Origin: Microbacterium sp. H83 | GTDB taxonomy: Bacteria; Actinomycetota; Actinomycetes; Actinomycetales; Microbacteriaceae | Direction of reading: 5' to 3' | Assembly: GCF_001650405.1 (NCBI RefSeq) | Contig: NZ_LWCU01000045.1 | Span: forward strand, 97,189 to 161,188 | Length of the DNA stretch: 64,000 bases | Shown: positions 1 to 7,929 of the stretch, one piece after another | Numbering within the stretch: position 1 is the stretch's first letter | How the letters are laid out: the number at the start of each line of letters is the position of its first letter | Position numbers and translations under genes: made by a program | The notes under the pieces: model-generated | What the model saw: only the letters and a program-made list of their open reading frames with translations | Database searches by the model: none | Told to the model about the DNA's origin: nothing

Positions 1-135
1 CTCCCGCACGCTCTGCGCGTCGGCGGACAGCTGCGACCGACGGGCGAGGTCGAAGGCGTAGGCCACGAAGGCCGCCGCGTAGATCGCGATCGCGGTCCAG
101 AGCAGGATCGGCGAGATCACTTCGAGATCGAACAT
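1..135 (-). CDS. ccsB: Cytochrome c biogenesis protein CcsB (CcsA/ResC family), N-terminal fragment
   Basis: The first 45 codons of a minus-strand gene cut by the left edge. It begins MFDLEVISPILLW with one N-terminal membrane segment of roughly 20 residues, then a cytoplasmic ARRSQL stretch. It starts only four bases after the resB stop codon, so the two are almost certainly co-transcribed. In system II cytochrome c maturation CcsB and ResB form the heme-exporting apocytochrome ligase complex in the membrane. The tryptophan-rich heme-handling domain lies outside the window, so the call rests on the short N-terminus and the resA-ccdA-resB-ccsB order, which is the usual actinobacterial one. 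Confidence 0.8.
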   Translation of the reverse strand, partial: MFDLEVISPILLWTAIAIYAAAFVAYAFDLARRSQLSADAQSVRE

Positions 136-139
136 GGTG

Positions 140-2005
140 TCAGTCTACTTTCGGGGTCTCGGATGCGGGGCGGTCGGGTCCGTCCGCAGTCTCGTTCTCG
201 GGTCCGCCTGCGCTCTCGGATCCGCCTGCGCTCTCGGGTCCGCCTGCGTCCTCGGATGCGGGTCGGTCGGGTCCGTCCGCGGTCGTGGTCTCGTCCGCGC
301 TTCCGCGCTCCTCGACGACAGCGCTCGTGACGACAGCGCTCGTGACGCCGGCGGCGTCGAGCAGACGAGCATGGCCCGCGACGAGGTCGTCGACGGCCGC
401 CGCGAGCGTGGGGTCCTCTCCGCGCGCGAGACCCGCGTACTCGAGGGCGACGGCGCCGCCGGCGGCCGTGGCCTTGACCCAGACGCGGCGACGCGGCACG
501 AACAGCGCGAGCATCAGGCCGCCGAGCGCGAGAAGCGCGAACCCGAGCACCCACGGCCCGGAGGCGTCGCGGTGGATCTGCAGCGAGGCGAAGCGCTTCA
601 CGGATTGCGAGGCGTCGGTGGCGCCCTCCGGCGACTCGTCCTCGAACGTCACCGTGCCCAGCCCGTTGGGCAGATCCGCCGTCTGACCGGGCGTGAGCTC
701 GATGGAATCGAGATCCGTGGTGCGCCCGGTGAGCTTGGTCATGCCCGTCGTGTCGAGCACGTACACCGACCGCGGCACGCCCTCGTTGATGCCGAGATCG
801 CCGGTGTAGACGTCGAGCGTCAGGGTGGGGTTGGTGAGATCGCCGAAGCCGGAGAAGAACGCCCCGGTGTCGAGCACGCCGGTCGTCGGGTAGAAGAACC
901 CGACCAGTCCCACCTGCTCGGCGAGGCCGTCGGCGACCTTGATGACGCCCAGAGAGGTCATGTTGTTGTCCTGCGGCAGGAAGGGCGTGCTGTTGGTGAA
1001 GACCACGTCGCCGTCGGGATCGCGCACCGTGATGGTGGGCGCATAGCCGTTGCCGAGCAGGAAGACGTTGTCGTCGGCGACGGCCAGCGGCTCGTTGACC
1101 TTGACCGCGCCGGTGCGCTCCTCGCCGTTCTCCTGCAGCGTGACGTTCGCCGAGAAGTCGCCCGCCTGTCCGGAGCCGGGCTCGCCGAACGGCTGATACG
1201 TCACGTCGAAGCTGTCGAGCCGCATCGAGTACGGCGCCAGCGCATCGTCGCCGACGAAGCGCCCGCGGTTCATCGAGTCGTAGTCGAGCAGCGTGTTGGC
1301 GAAGGTCTCCCCCTCGACGAGCACGCGCTGGCCCGTGTACGCGAAGCCGCCGCCCACGCCTACGGTGATGAGCACGCCGACGAGCGCGAGGTGGAACAGC
1401 AGGTTGCCGGTCTCGCGCCAGTATCCGCGCTCGGCCGACACCGAGGCCGTGCGACCGGAGTCGTAGCGTTCGACCCGGTAGCCGAGCGCCTTCAGCTGCT
1501 TCGTGGCGATGTCGATCGAGGAGACCGCATCAGCGGCGGCATCCGAGGACGCCCGCTCGACCTCGCGGAAGTCCGCCAGCCTCTTCAGACGGGCCGGCGT
1601 GCGGGGCGGACGTGCCCGGAGCGCCTTCGCGTGGTGCTTGATGCGCGGGATCACGCAGCCGACGAGCGACGTGAACAGCAGGAGGTAGATCGCCGAGAAC
1701 CACGGCGAGAGGTACACGTCGAACAGCTTGAGGGCGTCGAGGACCGGGAAGAGATCGGGGTTGTCGCGCTCCCACTGGGTGACGCCGTTCGGGTCGGCCA
1801 TTCGCTGCGGGAAGATCGAGCCGGGGACCGCCGCGATCGCGAGCACGAGCAGCAGGACGAGGGCCGTGCGCATCGACGTCAGCTGACGCCAGCACCAGCG
1901 CAGCCAGCCGACGAATCCGAGTCGCGGCTGGGCGATCGTCTCGTCGCCGTCGACGTGGTCGGACGGTCGGAGCGGATCGCTGGATCGCTCGGTCTCGGTG
2001 CTCAC
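140..2005 (-). CDS. resB: Cytochrome c biogenesis protein ResB/Ccs1
   Basis: A 621-residue membrane protein, partner of CcsB in delivering heme to apocytochromes c outside the membrane. Three membrane segments lie in the N-terminal third (around ALVLLLVLAIAAVPG, FSAIYLLLFTSLVG and LALVGVLITVGVGGG), followed by a large extracytoplasmic domain and a last membrane helix (WVLGFALLALGG) before a cytoplasmic tail. I chose GTG at 2005 because GGAAGG lies five bases upstream; a longer reading from GTG at 2053 would overlap ccdA by 20 bases and has no better ribosome site. The last 60 residues are low-complexity (Gly, Ser, Glu, Asp, Pro) with the motif TADGPDRPASE present twice, which looks like a recently expanded tail. 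Confidence 0.93.
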   Translation of the reverse strand: MSTETERSSDPLRPSDHVDGDETIAQPRLGFVGWLRWCWRQLTSMRTALVLLLVLAIAAVPGSIFPQRMADPNGVTQWERDNPDLFPVLDALKLFDVYLSPWFSAIYLLLFTSLVGCVIPRIKHHAKALRARPPRTPARLKRLADFREVERASSDAAADAVSSIDIATKQLKALGYRVERYDSGRTASVSAERGYWRETGNLLFHLALVGVLITVGVGGGFAYTGQRVLVEGETFANTLLDYDSMNRGRFVGDDALAPYSMRLDSFDVTYQPFGEPGSGQAGDFSANVTLQENGEERTGAVKVNEPLAVADDNVFLLGNGYAPTITVRDPDGDVVFTNSTPFLPQDNNMTSLGVIKVADGLAEQVGLVGFFYPTTGVLDTGAFFSGFGDLTNPTLTLDVYTGDLGINEGVPRSVYVLDTTGMTKLTGRTTDLDSIELTPGQTADLPNGLGTVTFEDESPEGATDASQSVKRFASLQIHRDASGPWVLGFALLALGGLMLALFVPRRRVWVKATAAGGAVALEYAGLARGEDPTLAAAVDDLVAGHARLLDAAGVTSAVVTSAVVEERGSADETTTADGPDRPASEDAGGPESAGGSESAGGPENETADGPDRPASETPKVD

Positions 2006-2033
2006 GGCATCCTTCCGGTCCGTTTTCCTCTGA

Positions 2034-2813
2034 TCAGAGCGGGAGGATGACACTGCTCATCACCGCCGTCAGTCGCGACATGATGTCGGTCCACAGGCCG
2101 GTCACCATGAGGATTCCCAGCGCGATCAGCAGGATGCCGCCGATGACGTTCACCACGCGGATGTGCCGACGCAGGAATCCGATCGTCTTCGTCGCCCAGC
2201 CGAAGCCCAGCGCGACGAGAAGGAACGGGATGCCGAGCCCGAGCGAGTACGCGAGGCCGAGGGATCCGGCTCGCACCGGGTCGCCCGCGTTGAACGACAG
2301 GGCGAAGATCGCACTGAGCGTCGGCCCGAGGCATGGTGCCCAGCCGATGCCGAGCGCGACACCGAGCAGCGGCGCTCCGATGAGGCCGAGCTTCGCGTCG
2401 ACGTGGAAGCGGAACTCGCGCTGCGCGAAGCCGAAGAGACCCAGGAAGACGAGCCCCATGAGGATCACGACGGCGCCGAGGATGCGCGTGACCAGCTCGC
2501 CCCACTGGATGAGGAAGACGTTGGCCAGGCCGCCCAGCGCGGTCAGCGAGACGAAGACCGCGCTGAATCCGAGGATGAAGAGGAGCACGCCGAGCACCAG
2601 CCGTCCTCGACCGGATGCCGAGGGAGCGCTGCCGTCCGTCGCGGCACGGTCCGTCGTCGTGCGTCGGGGGGCGGCCGCGCCGCCGAGGAAGCCGAGGTAT
2701 CCGGGGACGAGCGGCAGCACGCAGGGCGAAAGGAAGGACACGAGCCCCGCGAGCATCGCGACGGGGATCGCGAGCCACAGGGCTCCCGATCCGATGACGA
2801 CTTCTGGGCTCAC
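2034..2813 (-). CDS. ccdA: Cytochrome c biogenesis membrane protein CcdA
   Basis: A 259-residue polytopic protein of the CcdA/DsbD-beta family, which carries reducing equivalents from cytoplasmic thioredoxin across the membrane to ResA. Two conserved Cys-Pro/Pro-Cys sites are visible: LSPCVLPLVPGYLGF in the first membrane segment and GWAPCLGP in the fourth; these two cysteines form the redox pair. About six membrane segments can be drawn. The segment after the first helix pair (AAPRRTTTDRAATDG) is a longer, charged loop than in minimal CcdA proteins. GTG start, 16 bases after resA; the 3' end overlaps only the longer alternative start of resB. Part of the resA-ccdA-resB-ccsB operon. Confidence 0.94.
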   Translation of the reverse strand: MSPEVVIGSGALWLAIPVAMLAGLVSFLSPCVLPLVPGYLGFLGGAAAPRRTTTDRAATDGSAPSASGRGRLVLGVLLFILGFSAVFVSLTALGGLANVFLIQWGELVTRILGAVVILMGLVFLGLFGFAQREFRFHVDAKLGLIGAPLLGVALGIGWAPCLGPTLSAIFALSFNAGDPVRAGSLGLAYSLGLGIPFLLVALGFGWATKTIGFLRRHIRVVNVIGGILLIALGILMVTGLWTDIMSRLTAVMSSVILPL

Positions 2814-2829
2814 AACGCTCCCGAGGCGG

Positions 2830-3480
2830 TCACGAGTCCTCCGCGAGCGCGTCCTCGACGAGCGTCGAGAGGACGGAGGTGCCGTCGATCGGCCCGATGA
2901 TGCGGGCTGCCACGCGCCCCTGCTTGTCGAGCACGAGGGTCGTCGGCGTCGCCTGGATCGGCACGGATGCCGCGAAGGCGAGCTTGGCCTCGGCCGTGTC
3001 GACGTCGATCAGGCTCGGGTAGGTGACGCCGAACTCCTCGGAGAACGCCTTGGCCGTGTCGGCCTGGTCCCTCGTGTTGATGCCGACGAAGGCGACGTCG
3101 TCTCCGCCCTGCTCCTGCCAGACGGCCTCCAGATCGCCGGCCTCGACGCGGCACGGCGCGCAGCCGGCGTACCAGAAGTTGACGACGGTGACCTTGCCGG
3201 CGATGTCCGCACTGTCGAACTGCTCGCCGTCCTCGGTCACGCCGCCGAACTCGACGGGCTCGCCGCGCTGGGCCACGGGGATCTCGACGATCGCACCGTC
3301 GGCCGCGACGTATCCGGTGTTCTCCCCGCTGAGGAAGGAGTCGCTGACCGCGTCGGGAGCGCAGGCGCTCAGACCGATGGCGAGCACCGCGGCGAGCGCG
3401 GCACCGATCGCTCGGCGAGGAAGCCGGGTGCGAGAGGAGCGGCCGCTGCGGATCGGACGAACCGTCGAGGCGAGTGGCAC
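2830..3480 (-). CDS. resA: Thiol-disulfide oxidoreductase, TlpA/ResA-like lipoprotein
   Basis: A 216-residue thioredoxin-fold protein of the TlpA/AhpC-TSA family. A twin-Arg-containing, basic N-terminus is followed by a hydrophobic stretch ending in the lipobox IGLSAC (Cys40), so it is probably a lipoprotein on the outer face of the membrane. The active site is WYAGCAPC (Cys107, Cys110), a CxxC as in ResA, which keeps apocytochrome CxxCH cysteines reduced before heme attachment. It starts the cytochrome c maturation operon (GTG at 3480). CcdA, the next gene, is its expected electron source. In Mycobacterium tuberculosis the equivalent gene directly follows a histidine-phosphatase gene; here a MerR/oxidoreductase pair lies between them. 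Confidence 0.9.
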   Translation of the reverse strand: MPLASTVRPIRSGRSSRTRLPRRAIGAALAAVLAIGLSACAPDAVSDSFLSGENTGYVAADGAIVEIPVAQRGEPVEFGGVTEDGEQFDSADIAGKVTVVNFWYAGCAPCRVEAGDLEAVWQEQGGDDVAFVGINTRDQADTAKAFSEEFGVTYPSLIDVDTAEAKLAFAASVPIQATPTTLVLDKQGRVAARIIGPIDGTSVLSTLVEDALAEDS

Positions 3481-3582
3481 GATTCCCAGTGTACGCGGGG
3501 GTTCCTATGCGTGGGCCGGACGGCGCGGCCTCCGCGCGCGGTCTGCGAGCGGGGACGCCGCAGCCATCCGACACGACACTCC

Positions 3583-3987
3583 TCAGAGGCTCGACACGAG
3601 GTCGGCGACGTGCGCGCGGAAGCCCGGGCAGGTCGCGATGTCATGCGCCCGGCACTGCATCGCGTGCTCGGTCATCGCGCGGGAGATGCGCATCTCGTCC
3701 ATCCGACGGTCCAGGTCGTCGAGGTGCTGCTGGAGCACCTGGTGACGACCGGCGCTCTCGTCGTCGAGCAGCACGGCGATCTGCTCGAGGCTCATGCCCG
3801 CGGCCTTGCTGCGTCGGATCACCGCGATGCGCACGATCTCATCCTGGCCGTACCGCCGTCGCCCCGATGCATCGCGCGGGGGCTGCAGCAGGCCGACAGA
3901 CTCCCAATGACGCAGCACGTTCGTCGGCAGATCGAAGCGCGCGGCGACGTCGCCGACGGACCACGGATGCGCGGAGTTTGACTTCAT
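3583..3987 (-). CDS. MerR-family transcriptional regulator
   Basis: A 134-residue regulator. The winged-helix MerR domain fills residues 9-75 (WSVGDVAARFDLPTNVLRHWESVGLL, given here as the recognition region), followed by a long dimerisation helix and a C-terminal segment HAMQCRAHDIATCPGF with two cysteines that could bind a metal or sense redox state. The HTH starts at residue 9, so no downstream start is possible and ATG 3987 must be right even though it lies inside the palindrome at 3979-4002. It has no Shine-Dalgarno site, which fits a leaderless mRNA. It is divergent from a thioredoxin-reductase-like gene and is its likely activator. The inducer cannot be read from the sequence. Confidence 0.9.
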   Translation of the reverse strand: MKSNSAHPWSVGDVAARFDLPTNVLRHWESVGLLQPPRDASGRRRYGQDEIVRIAVIRRSKAAGMSLEQIAVLLDDESAGRHQVLQQHLDDLDRRMDEMRISRAMTEHAMQCRAHDIATCPGFRAHVADLVSSL

Positions 3988-4008
3988 GTTGACATGAAGT
4001 CACAGAAT
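3978..4008 (+). promoter_or_regulatory. MerR-type operator/promoter with perfect palindrome
   Basis: Positions 3979-4002 hold a perfect 10-base inverted repeat with a 4-base centre (TGACTTCATG, TTGA, CATGAAGTCA). It sits between a -35-like TTGACT (3978-3983) and a -10-like CAGAAT (4003-4008) separated by 19 bases, the lengthened spacer typical of promoters that MerR-family proteins activate by twisting DNA. The oxidoreductase gene lies downstream (ribosome site GGAGG near 4035, ATG 4048). The MerR gene's ATG (3985-3987) is inside the left arm, so binding would also block its own gene. Promoter assignment is inference; the palindrome is direct observation. Confidence 0.75.
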
Positions 4009-4047
4009 GGGCGACCACGCAACATCACACCCTCTGGAGGACCCCGC

Positions 4048-4956
4048 ATGTACGACGCGATCGTGATCGGAGCAGGCCCCGCCGGCCTGCAGGCCGCACT
4101 GACCTTGGGACGGATGCATCGATCGACCCTGCTCCTCGATTCGGGCGAGTACCGCAACGGAACCGTGCTGCACATGCACAACGTCGTCGCGGAAGACGGC
4201 ACCCCGCCCGCCGAGTTTCGCGCGACCGCACGCGCGCAGCTCGCCGACTACCGAGACGTCGAGATCCGCGACGTCGCGGCGCGCAGCGTCGCGCCCCTCG
4301 ACGGCGGCTTCTCGGTCGTGCTCGCGGACGACAGCACGGTCGGCGCGCGGCACGTGGTCCTGGCGACCGGTGTCGCCGACGACCTCCCCGCCGTACCCGG
4401 CCTGCAGGAGCTCTGGGGGATCGCGGCGTTCAGCTGTCCGTTCTGCGACGGTCATGAGCACGCGGGGCGACCGATCGGCATCCTCGGTGCCGCTCCGCGA
4501 GCCCAGCACCTGATCGGGCTCCTCGGGCGCATCGTCGGCGAGATCACCGCGTACCCCGTGGGCGAGGCGTACACCGACGAGGAGACCGCGATGCTCGAGG
4601 AGCTCGGCGCGCGGGTCAGCCCCGAGCCGGTGAGCGCCGTCGCCGCCTCCGCATCCGTCGACGGCGGTGTGCGCGTCTCGACGGCCGCGGGCGGATCGGA
4701 CGTGGCCGGCGTCTTCGTGGCATCCGCCGCCCTGCGCCACCGCGCTCCGTTCGCCGCGCAGCTGGGGCTGCGGCTGCTCGACTCGGGATCGATCGAGATC
4801 GACGACTTCGGACGCACCTCGTCGCCGGGGGTCTTCGCCGCCGGCGACCTCGCGCATCGCTCATCGCTCCCCGGCCCGCTGGCGTCGGTCGTGATGGCCG
4901 CGGCCGCGGGTCAGCTCGCCGCGATCGGGGTCATCCAGTCGCTCTCGGCGCACTGA
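4048..4956 (+). CDS. Thioredoxin-reductase-like FAD/NAD(P) oxidoreductase
   Basis: A 302-residue flavoprotein. The FAD-binding GAGPAG is at residues 8-13, the ATG motif LATGV near residue 105, the redox pair FSCPFCDG at Cys130/Cys133, and the C-terminal FAD motif GVFAAGDLAH near residue 268, all in the order of low-molecular-weight thioredoxin reductases. The central NADPH domain is weak: GILGAAPRAQ replaces the usual GGGxSA, as in many actinobacterial TrxR-like proteins whose electron donor is unclear. ATG 4048 is chosen because GGAGG is eight bases upstream and the Rossmann motif begins at once; an in-frame ATG at 3994 is part of the operator palindrome. Divergent from a MerR gene. Its natural acceptor is unknown. 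Confidence 0.88.
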   Translation: MYDAIVIGAGPAGLQAALTLGRMHRSTLLLDSGEYRNGTVLHMHNVVAEDGTPPAEFRATARAQLADYRDVEIRDVAARSVAPLDGGFSVVLADDSTVGARHVVLATGVADDLPAVPGLQELWGIAAFSCPFCDGHEHAGRPIGILGAAPRAQHLIGLLGRIVGEITAYPVGEAYTDEETAMLEELGARVSPEPVSAVAASASVDGGVRVSTAAGGSDVAGVFVASAALRHRAPFAAQLGLRLLDSGSIEIDDFGRTSSPGVFAAGDLAHRSSLPGPLASVVMAAAAGQLAAIGVIQSLSAH

Positions 4957-4969
4957 CCCGCTGCGAAGG

Positions 4970-5599
4970 TCAGACCGCTCCGACGTCCACCGCGCCGCCC
5001 GTCGCCGCGGGTTCGACGTAGGCGACCTCGCGCCACACGTCGCCGACGAGCTCGAACGACGTGATGCTCGAGAGCGCGCAGCGCCGCGTGCGCGGATCGT
5101 GCTGCAGCGGCAGACCCGCCACCCGGAGGTGCGTGACCCAGACCGGCGCCTGATGCGAGACCATCACGAGGTCGCCGCCCGACGACTCGTGCCAGGCCTC
5201 GCCCATCAGTCCCAGCATCCGCTCGGCGATCGACGCGTACGGCTCGCCCCAGCTCGGGAGCGCGGGCTGGCGCAGATGCCACCAGTTCAGCGGGTTCATG
5301 AGCGAGCGCTTCATGCGCGTGCCCTCGAACACGTTCGTCGGCTCGATGAGGCGGACGTCGGTCTCGGGCTCGAGACCGAAGACCTCCGCGAACGGCTGGG
5401 CGGACTCCTGCGCGCGTTCGAGCGGAGATGCGAACAGCGCCGTGACGGGTCGTTCGAGGTCGGCGATGTGGTCCGCCGCCGCCTGCGCCATGCCGCGGCC
5501 GGCCGTGCTCAGGTGGTAGTCGGGCAGACGTCCGTAGAGGATGCGCGCCGGATTGTGCACCTCTCCGTGGCGGACCAGATGCAGTCGCGAGGCCACCAT
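4970..5599 (-). CDS. Histidine phosphatase family protein (phosphoglycerate mutase-like)
   Basis: A 209-residue protein with the catalytic LVRHGEV motif at residues 8-14 (phosphorylated histidine His11) and a later SHQAPVWV region carrying the second conserved histidine, the pattern of the phosphoglycerate mutase/broad phosphatase superfamily. The substrate cannot be inferred. In other actinobacteria a gene of this type sits directly upstream of the resA-ccdA-resB-ccsB genes (M. tuberculosis Rv0525-Rv0529), so this is probably the original neighbour of the cytochrome c operon from which it has been separated. It starts one base after the DUF5684-like gene, with which it is likely co-transcribed. 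Confidence 0.85.
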   Translation of the reverse strand: MVASRLHLVRHGEVHNPARILYGRLPDYHLSTAGRGMAQAAADHIADLERPVTALFASPLERAQESAQPFAEVFGLEPETDVRLIEPTNVFEGTRMKRSLMNPLNWWHLRQPALPSWGEPYASIAERMLGLMGEAWHESSGGDLVMVSHQAPVWVTHLRVAGLPLQHDPRTRRCALSSITSFELVGDVWREVAYVEPAATGGAVDVGAV

Positions 5600-5600
5600 C

Positions 5601-5975
5601 TCAGACCGCGCGGTAGCGGGACTCGCCGAAGCCGAGGATCAGGTACCCGATGTAGGGGAAGACGAAGAGGAGGAAGAACGAGAAGAGCCCGCCCTTGCCG
5701 AAGCGCTCCCCGAGCTTGACCGCGACGATGATCCCGAACACGAACCCGACGATGGGGATCAGGTAGAGCAGGGCGAGCCAGCCCGACATGCCGGCGATCT
5801 TGACGAGGAACACCACGTTCACGATGGGGATGATCGCGAGGATGCCGGGGTATCCGGCCTTCGTGAACACCTTCCAGAGGCCGATCGCGACGAGCACGTA
5901 GAAGACGAGGGCGATGAGCCCCGTCGTCCCGGAGAAGATCGAGGCGTACAGGTCGGAGATGCCGTTGGAGTCCAT
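5601..5975 (-). CDS. Small integral membrane protein, DUF5684-like
   Basis: A 124-residue, very hydrophobic protein with four predicted membrane segments (LIALVFYVLVAIGLW, ILAIIPIVNVVFLVKIAG, LALLYLIPIVGFVFGIIVAV, FSFFLLFVFPYIGYLILGFG) and the sequence FTKAGYPGILAIIPIVN, the hallmark of a family (DUF5684) common as signal peptidase-like or stand-alone membrane proteins in bacteria. No catalytic residues can be pointed to and no function is known to me. It lies one base before the histidine phosphatase gene and is probably translated from the same mRNA; ATG 5975 is preceded by AAAGGGAAT. Confidence 0.8.
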   Translation of the reverse strand: MDSNGISDLYASIFSGTTGLIALVFYVLVAIGLWKVFTKAGYPGILAIIPIVNVVFLVKIAGMSGWLALLYLIPIVGFVFGIIVAVKLGERFGKGGLFSFFLLFVFPYIGYLILGFGESRYRAV

Positions 5976-6089
5976 GATTCCCTTTCCGTCGTGGCGATCC
6001 TACTGACCGACATGCCACCGACGGAGGAGGCGACACCTCCCCCGTAGAATGAGCGGGTTCACCATTTCCCAGATCAGGAGGAATCCTCC

Positions 6090-7871
6090 GTGCTTCGCAC
6101 TCACTCCGCCGGCTCCCTGCGAGCCGAGCACATCGGCCAGACCGTCACCCTCTCGGGGTGGGTGGATCGCCGTCGTGATCACGGAGGAGTCGCCTTCATC
6201 GATCTGCGGGACGCCTCGGGCATCGCGCAGGTCGTGATCCGCGACGAGGAGATCGCGCACCCGCTGCGCAACGAGTTCGTCCTCAAGGTGACCGGCGAGG
6301 TCTCGCGCCGCCCCGAGGGCAACGCGAACCCGAACCTCCCCACGGGTGAGGTCGAGCTCATCGCGACGGACGTCGAGGTGCTCAACGAGTCCGCTCCCCT
6401 GCCGTTCCAGGTGTCCACGGCCGTCGCCGACACCGAGACGGTCGGCGAGGAGGCCCGCCTCAAGTACCGCTACCTCGACCTGCGGCGCCCCGCCGCGGCA
6501 TCCGCCCTGCGCCTGCGCTCCGACGTGTACAAGGCGATCCGCGATGTGCTGCACGCCGAGGACTTCACCGAGGTGGAGACGCCGACCCTCACGCGTTCGA
6601 CGCCCGAGGGCGCCCGCGACTTCGTCGTGCCGGCGCGCCTGCACCCGGGCAGCTGGTACGCGCTGCCGCAGTCGCCGCAGCTGTTCAAGCAGCTGCTCAT
6701 GGTCGGCGGCGTCGAGAAGTACTTCCAGATCGCGCGCTGCTACCGCGACGAGGACTTCCGCGCCGACCGTCAGCCGGAGTTCACGCAGCTCGACATCGAG
6801 ATGAGCTTCGTCGACCAGGAGGACGTCATCACGCTGATGGAGTCGCTCGTCGTCGCGATGTGGAAGACGATCGGCGTCGAGGTGCAGACCCCGCTGCCCC
6901 GCATCACGTATGCCGAGGCGATGGCGAAGTACGGCTCCGACAAGCCCGACCTCCGCTTCGGTCTCGAGATCGTCGAGGCGACCGAGTACTTCGCCGAGAC
7001 GCCGTTCCGGGTGTTCCAGGCCGAGTACGTCGGTGCCGTGCGGATGCCCGGCGGTGCGAGCCAGCCGCGCAAGCAGCTCGACGCGTGGCAGGACTGGGCG
7101 AAGCAGCGCGGCGCCCGCGGCCTGGCGTACGTCCTGTTCAACGAGGACGGCACGCTCGGCGGCCCCGCCGCCAAGAACCTGTCCGAGGCCGAGCAGGCAG
7201 GGCTCGCCGAGCTCGTGGGCGCGGAGGCCGGGGACTGCGTGTTCTTCGCCGCCGGGTCGACGAAGGAGAGCCGCGCCCTCCTCGGTGCCGCGCGCGTCGA
7301 GATCGGGCGCCGCCTCGGCTACCTGAACCCCGACGAGTTCGCGTTCACCTGGGTCGTCGACGCCCCGATGTTCGAGCCGGCGGCGGATGCCGTGGCATCC
7401 GGCGACGTCGCGGTCGGCGCCGGAGCCTGGACCGCCGTGCACCACGCGTTCACCGGCCCGAAGCCCGAGTTCGAGGCGACGTTCGACACCGACCCCGGCT
7501 CCGCTCTGGCTTACGCGTACGACATCGTCTGCAACGGCTCGGAGCTCGGCGGCGGCTCGATCCGCATCCACCGCGAGGACGTGCAGAAGCGCGTGTTCGA
7601 GGTCATGGGCATCAGCGACGAGGTCGCGCAGGAGCAGTTCGGCTTCCTGCTCGACGCGTTCAAGTTCGGCGCCCCGCCCCACGGCGGCATCGCGCTCGGC
7701 ATGGACCGCGTGCTGCAGCACCTGTCGAAGACGGAGTCGATCCGCGAGGTCATCGCGTTCCCGAAGTCCGGCAACGGCTTCGACCCGCTGACCGCCGCTC
7801 CGGCACCGATCTCGGCCGAGCAGCGCGCCGAGGCCGGCGTCGACTACGAGCCCGAGGACGACGAGGCCTGA
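6090..7871 (+). CDS. aspS: Aspartate--tRNA ligase
   Basis: A 593-residue class II aminoacyl-tRNA synthetase. The N-terminal OB-fold anticodon domain ([19 protein letters not shown]) is followed by the bacterial-type catalytic core: motif 2 [19 protein letters not shown] near residue 220, the inserted GAD domain in the middle, and motif 3 [10 protein letters not shown] near residue 535. The full bacterial length and both motifs indicate a working enzyme charging tRNA-Asp. GTG 6090 is chosen because AGGAGG lies nine bases upstream. A -10-like TAGAAT is at 6045-6050; no convincing -35 was seen. Whether it also charges tRNA-Asn, as in many actinobacteria, cannot be told from what I checked. Confidence 0.97.
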   Translation: MLRTHSAGSLRAEHIGQTVTLSGWVDRRRDHGGVAFIDLRDASGIAQVVIRDEEIAHPLRNEFVLKVTGEVSRRPEGNANPNLPTGEVELIATDVEVLNESAPLPFQVSTAVADTETVGEEARLKYRYLDLRRPAAASALRLRSDVYKAIRDVLHAEDFTEVETPTLTRSTPEGARDFVVPARLHPGSWYALPQSPQLFKQLLMVGGVEKYFQIARCYRDEDFRADRQPEFTQLDIEMSFVDQEDVITLMESLVVAMWKTIGVEVQTPLPRITYAEAMAKYGSDKPDLRFGLEIVEATEYFAETPFRVFQAEYVGAVRMPGGASQPRKQLDAWQDWAKQRGARGLAYVLFNEDGTLGGPAAKNLSEAEQAGLAELVGAEAGDCVFFAAGSTKESRALLGAARVEIGRRLGYLNPDEFAFTWVVDAPMFEPAADAVASGDVAVGAGAWTAVHHAFTGPKPEFEATFDTDPGSALAYAYDIVCNGSELGGGSIRIHREDVQKRVFEVMGISDEVAQEQFGFLLDAFKFGAPPHGGIALGMDRVLQHLSKTESIREVIAFPKSGNGFDPLTAAPAPISAEQRAEAGVDYEPEDDEA

Positions 7872-7881
7872 CGCTCACGTC

Positions 7882-7928
7882 CGAGCAAGAGGCCCTCTCC
7901 CGCACACCGGGAGGGGGCCTCTTGCTCG
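7882..7928. terminator. Bidirectional terminator hairpin between aspS and TSUP gene
   Basis: A 20-base-pair stem (7882-7901 with 7909-7928) closed by a 7-base loop, with one G-U pair in the middle. It lies exactly between the ends of two convergent genes, so it can stop both transcripts. There is no long T tract on either side, as is common in high-GC actinobacteria. Confidence 0.85.
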
Positions 7929-7929
7929 C

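Noticed and set aside
2047..3981. A 644-codon plus-strand frame across ccdA and resA
   Set aside because: Opposite strand of genes with clear CcdA and TlpA motifs; no ribosome site or homolog-like features.
6000..7721. A long minus-strand frame inside aspS
   Set aside because: aspS carries class II synthetase motifs on the plus strand; this is its shadow.
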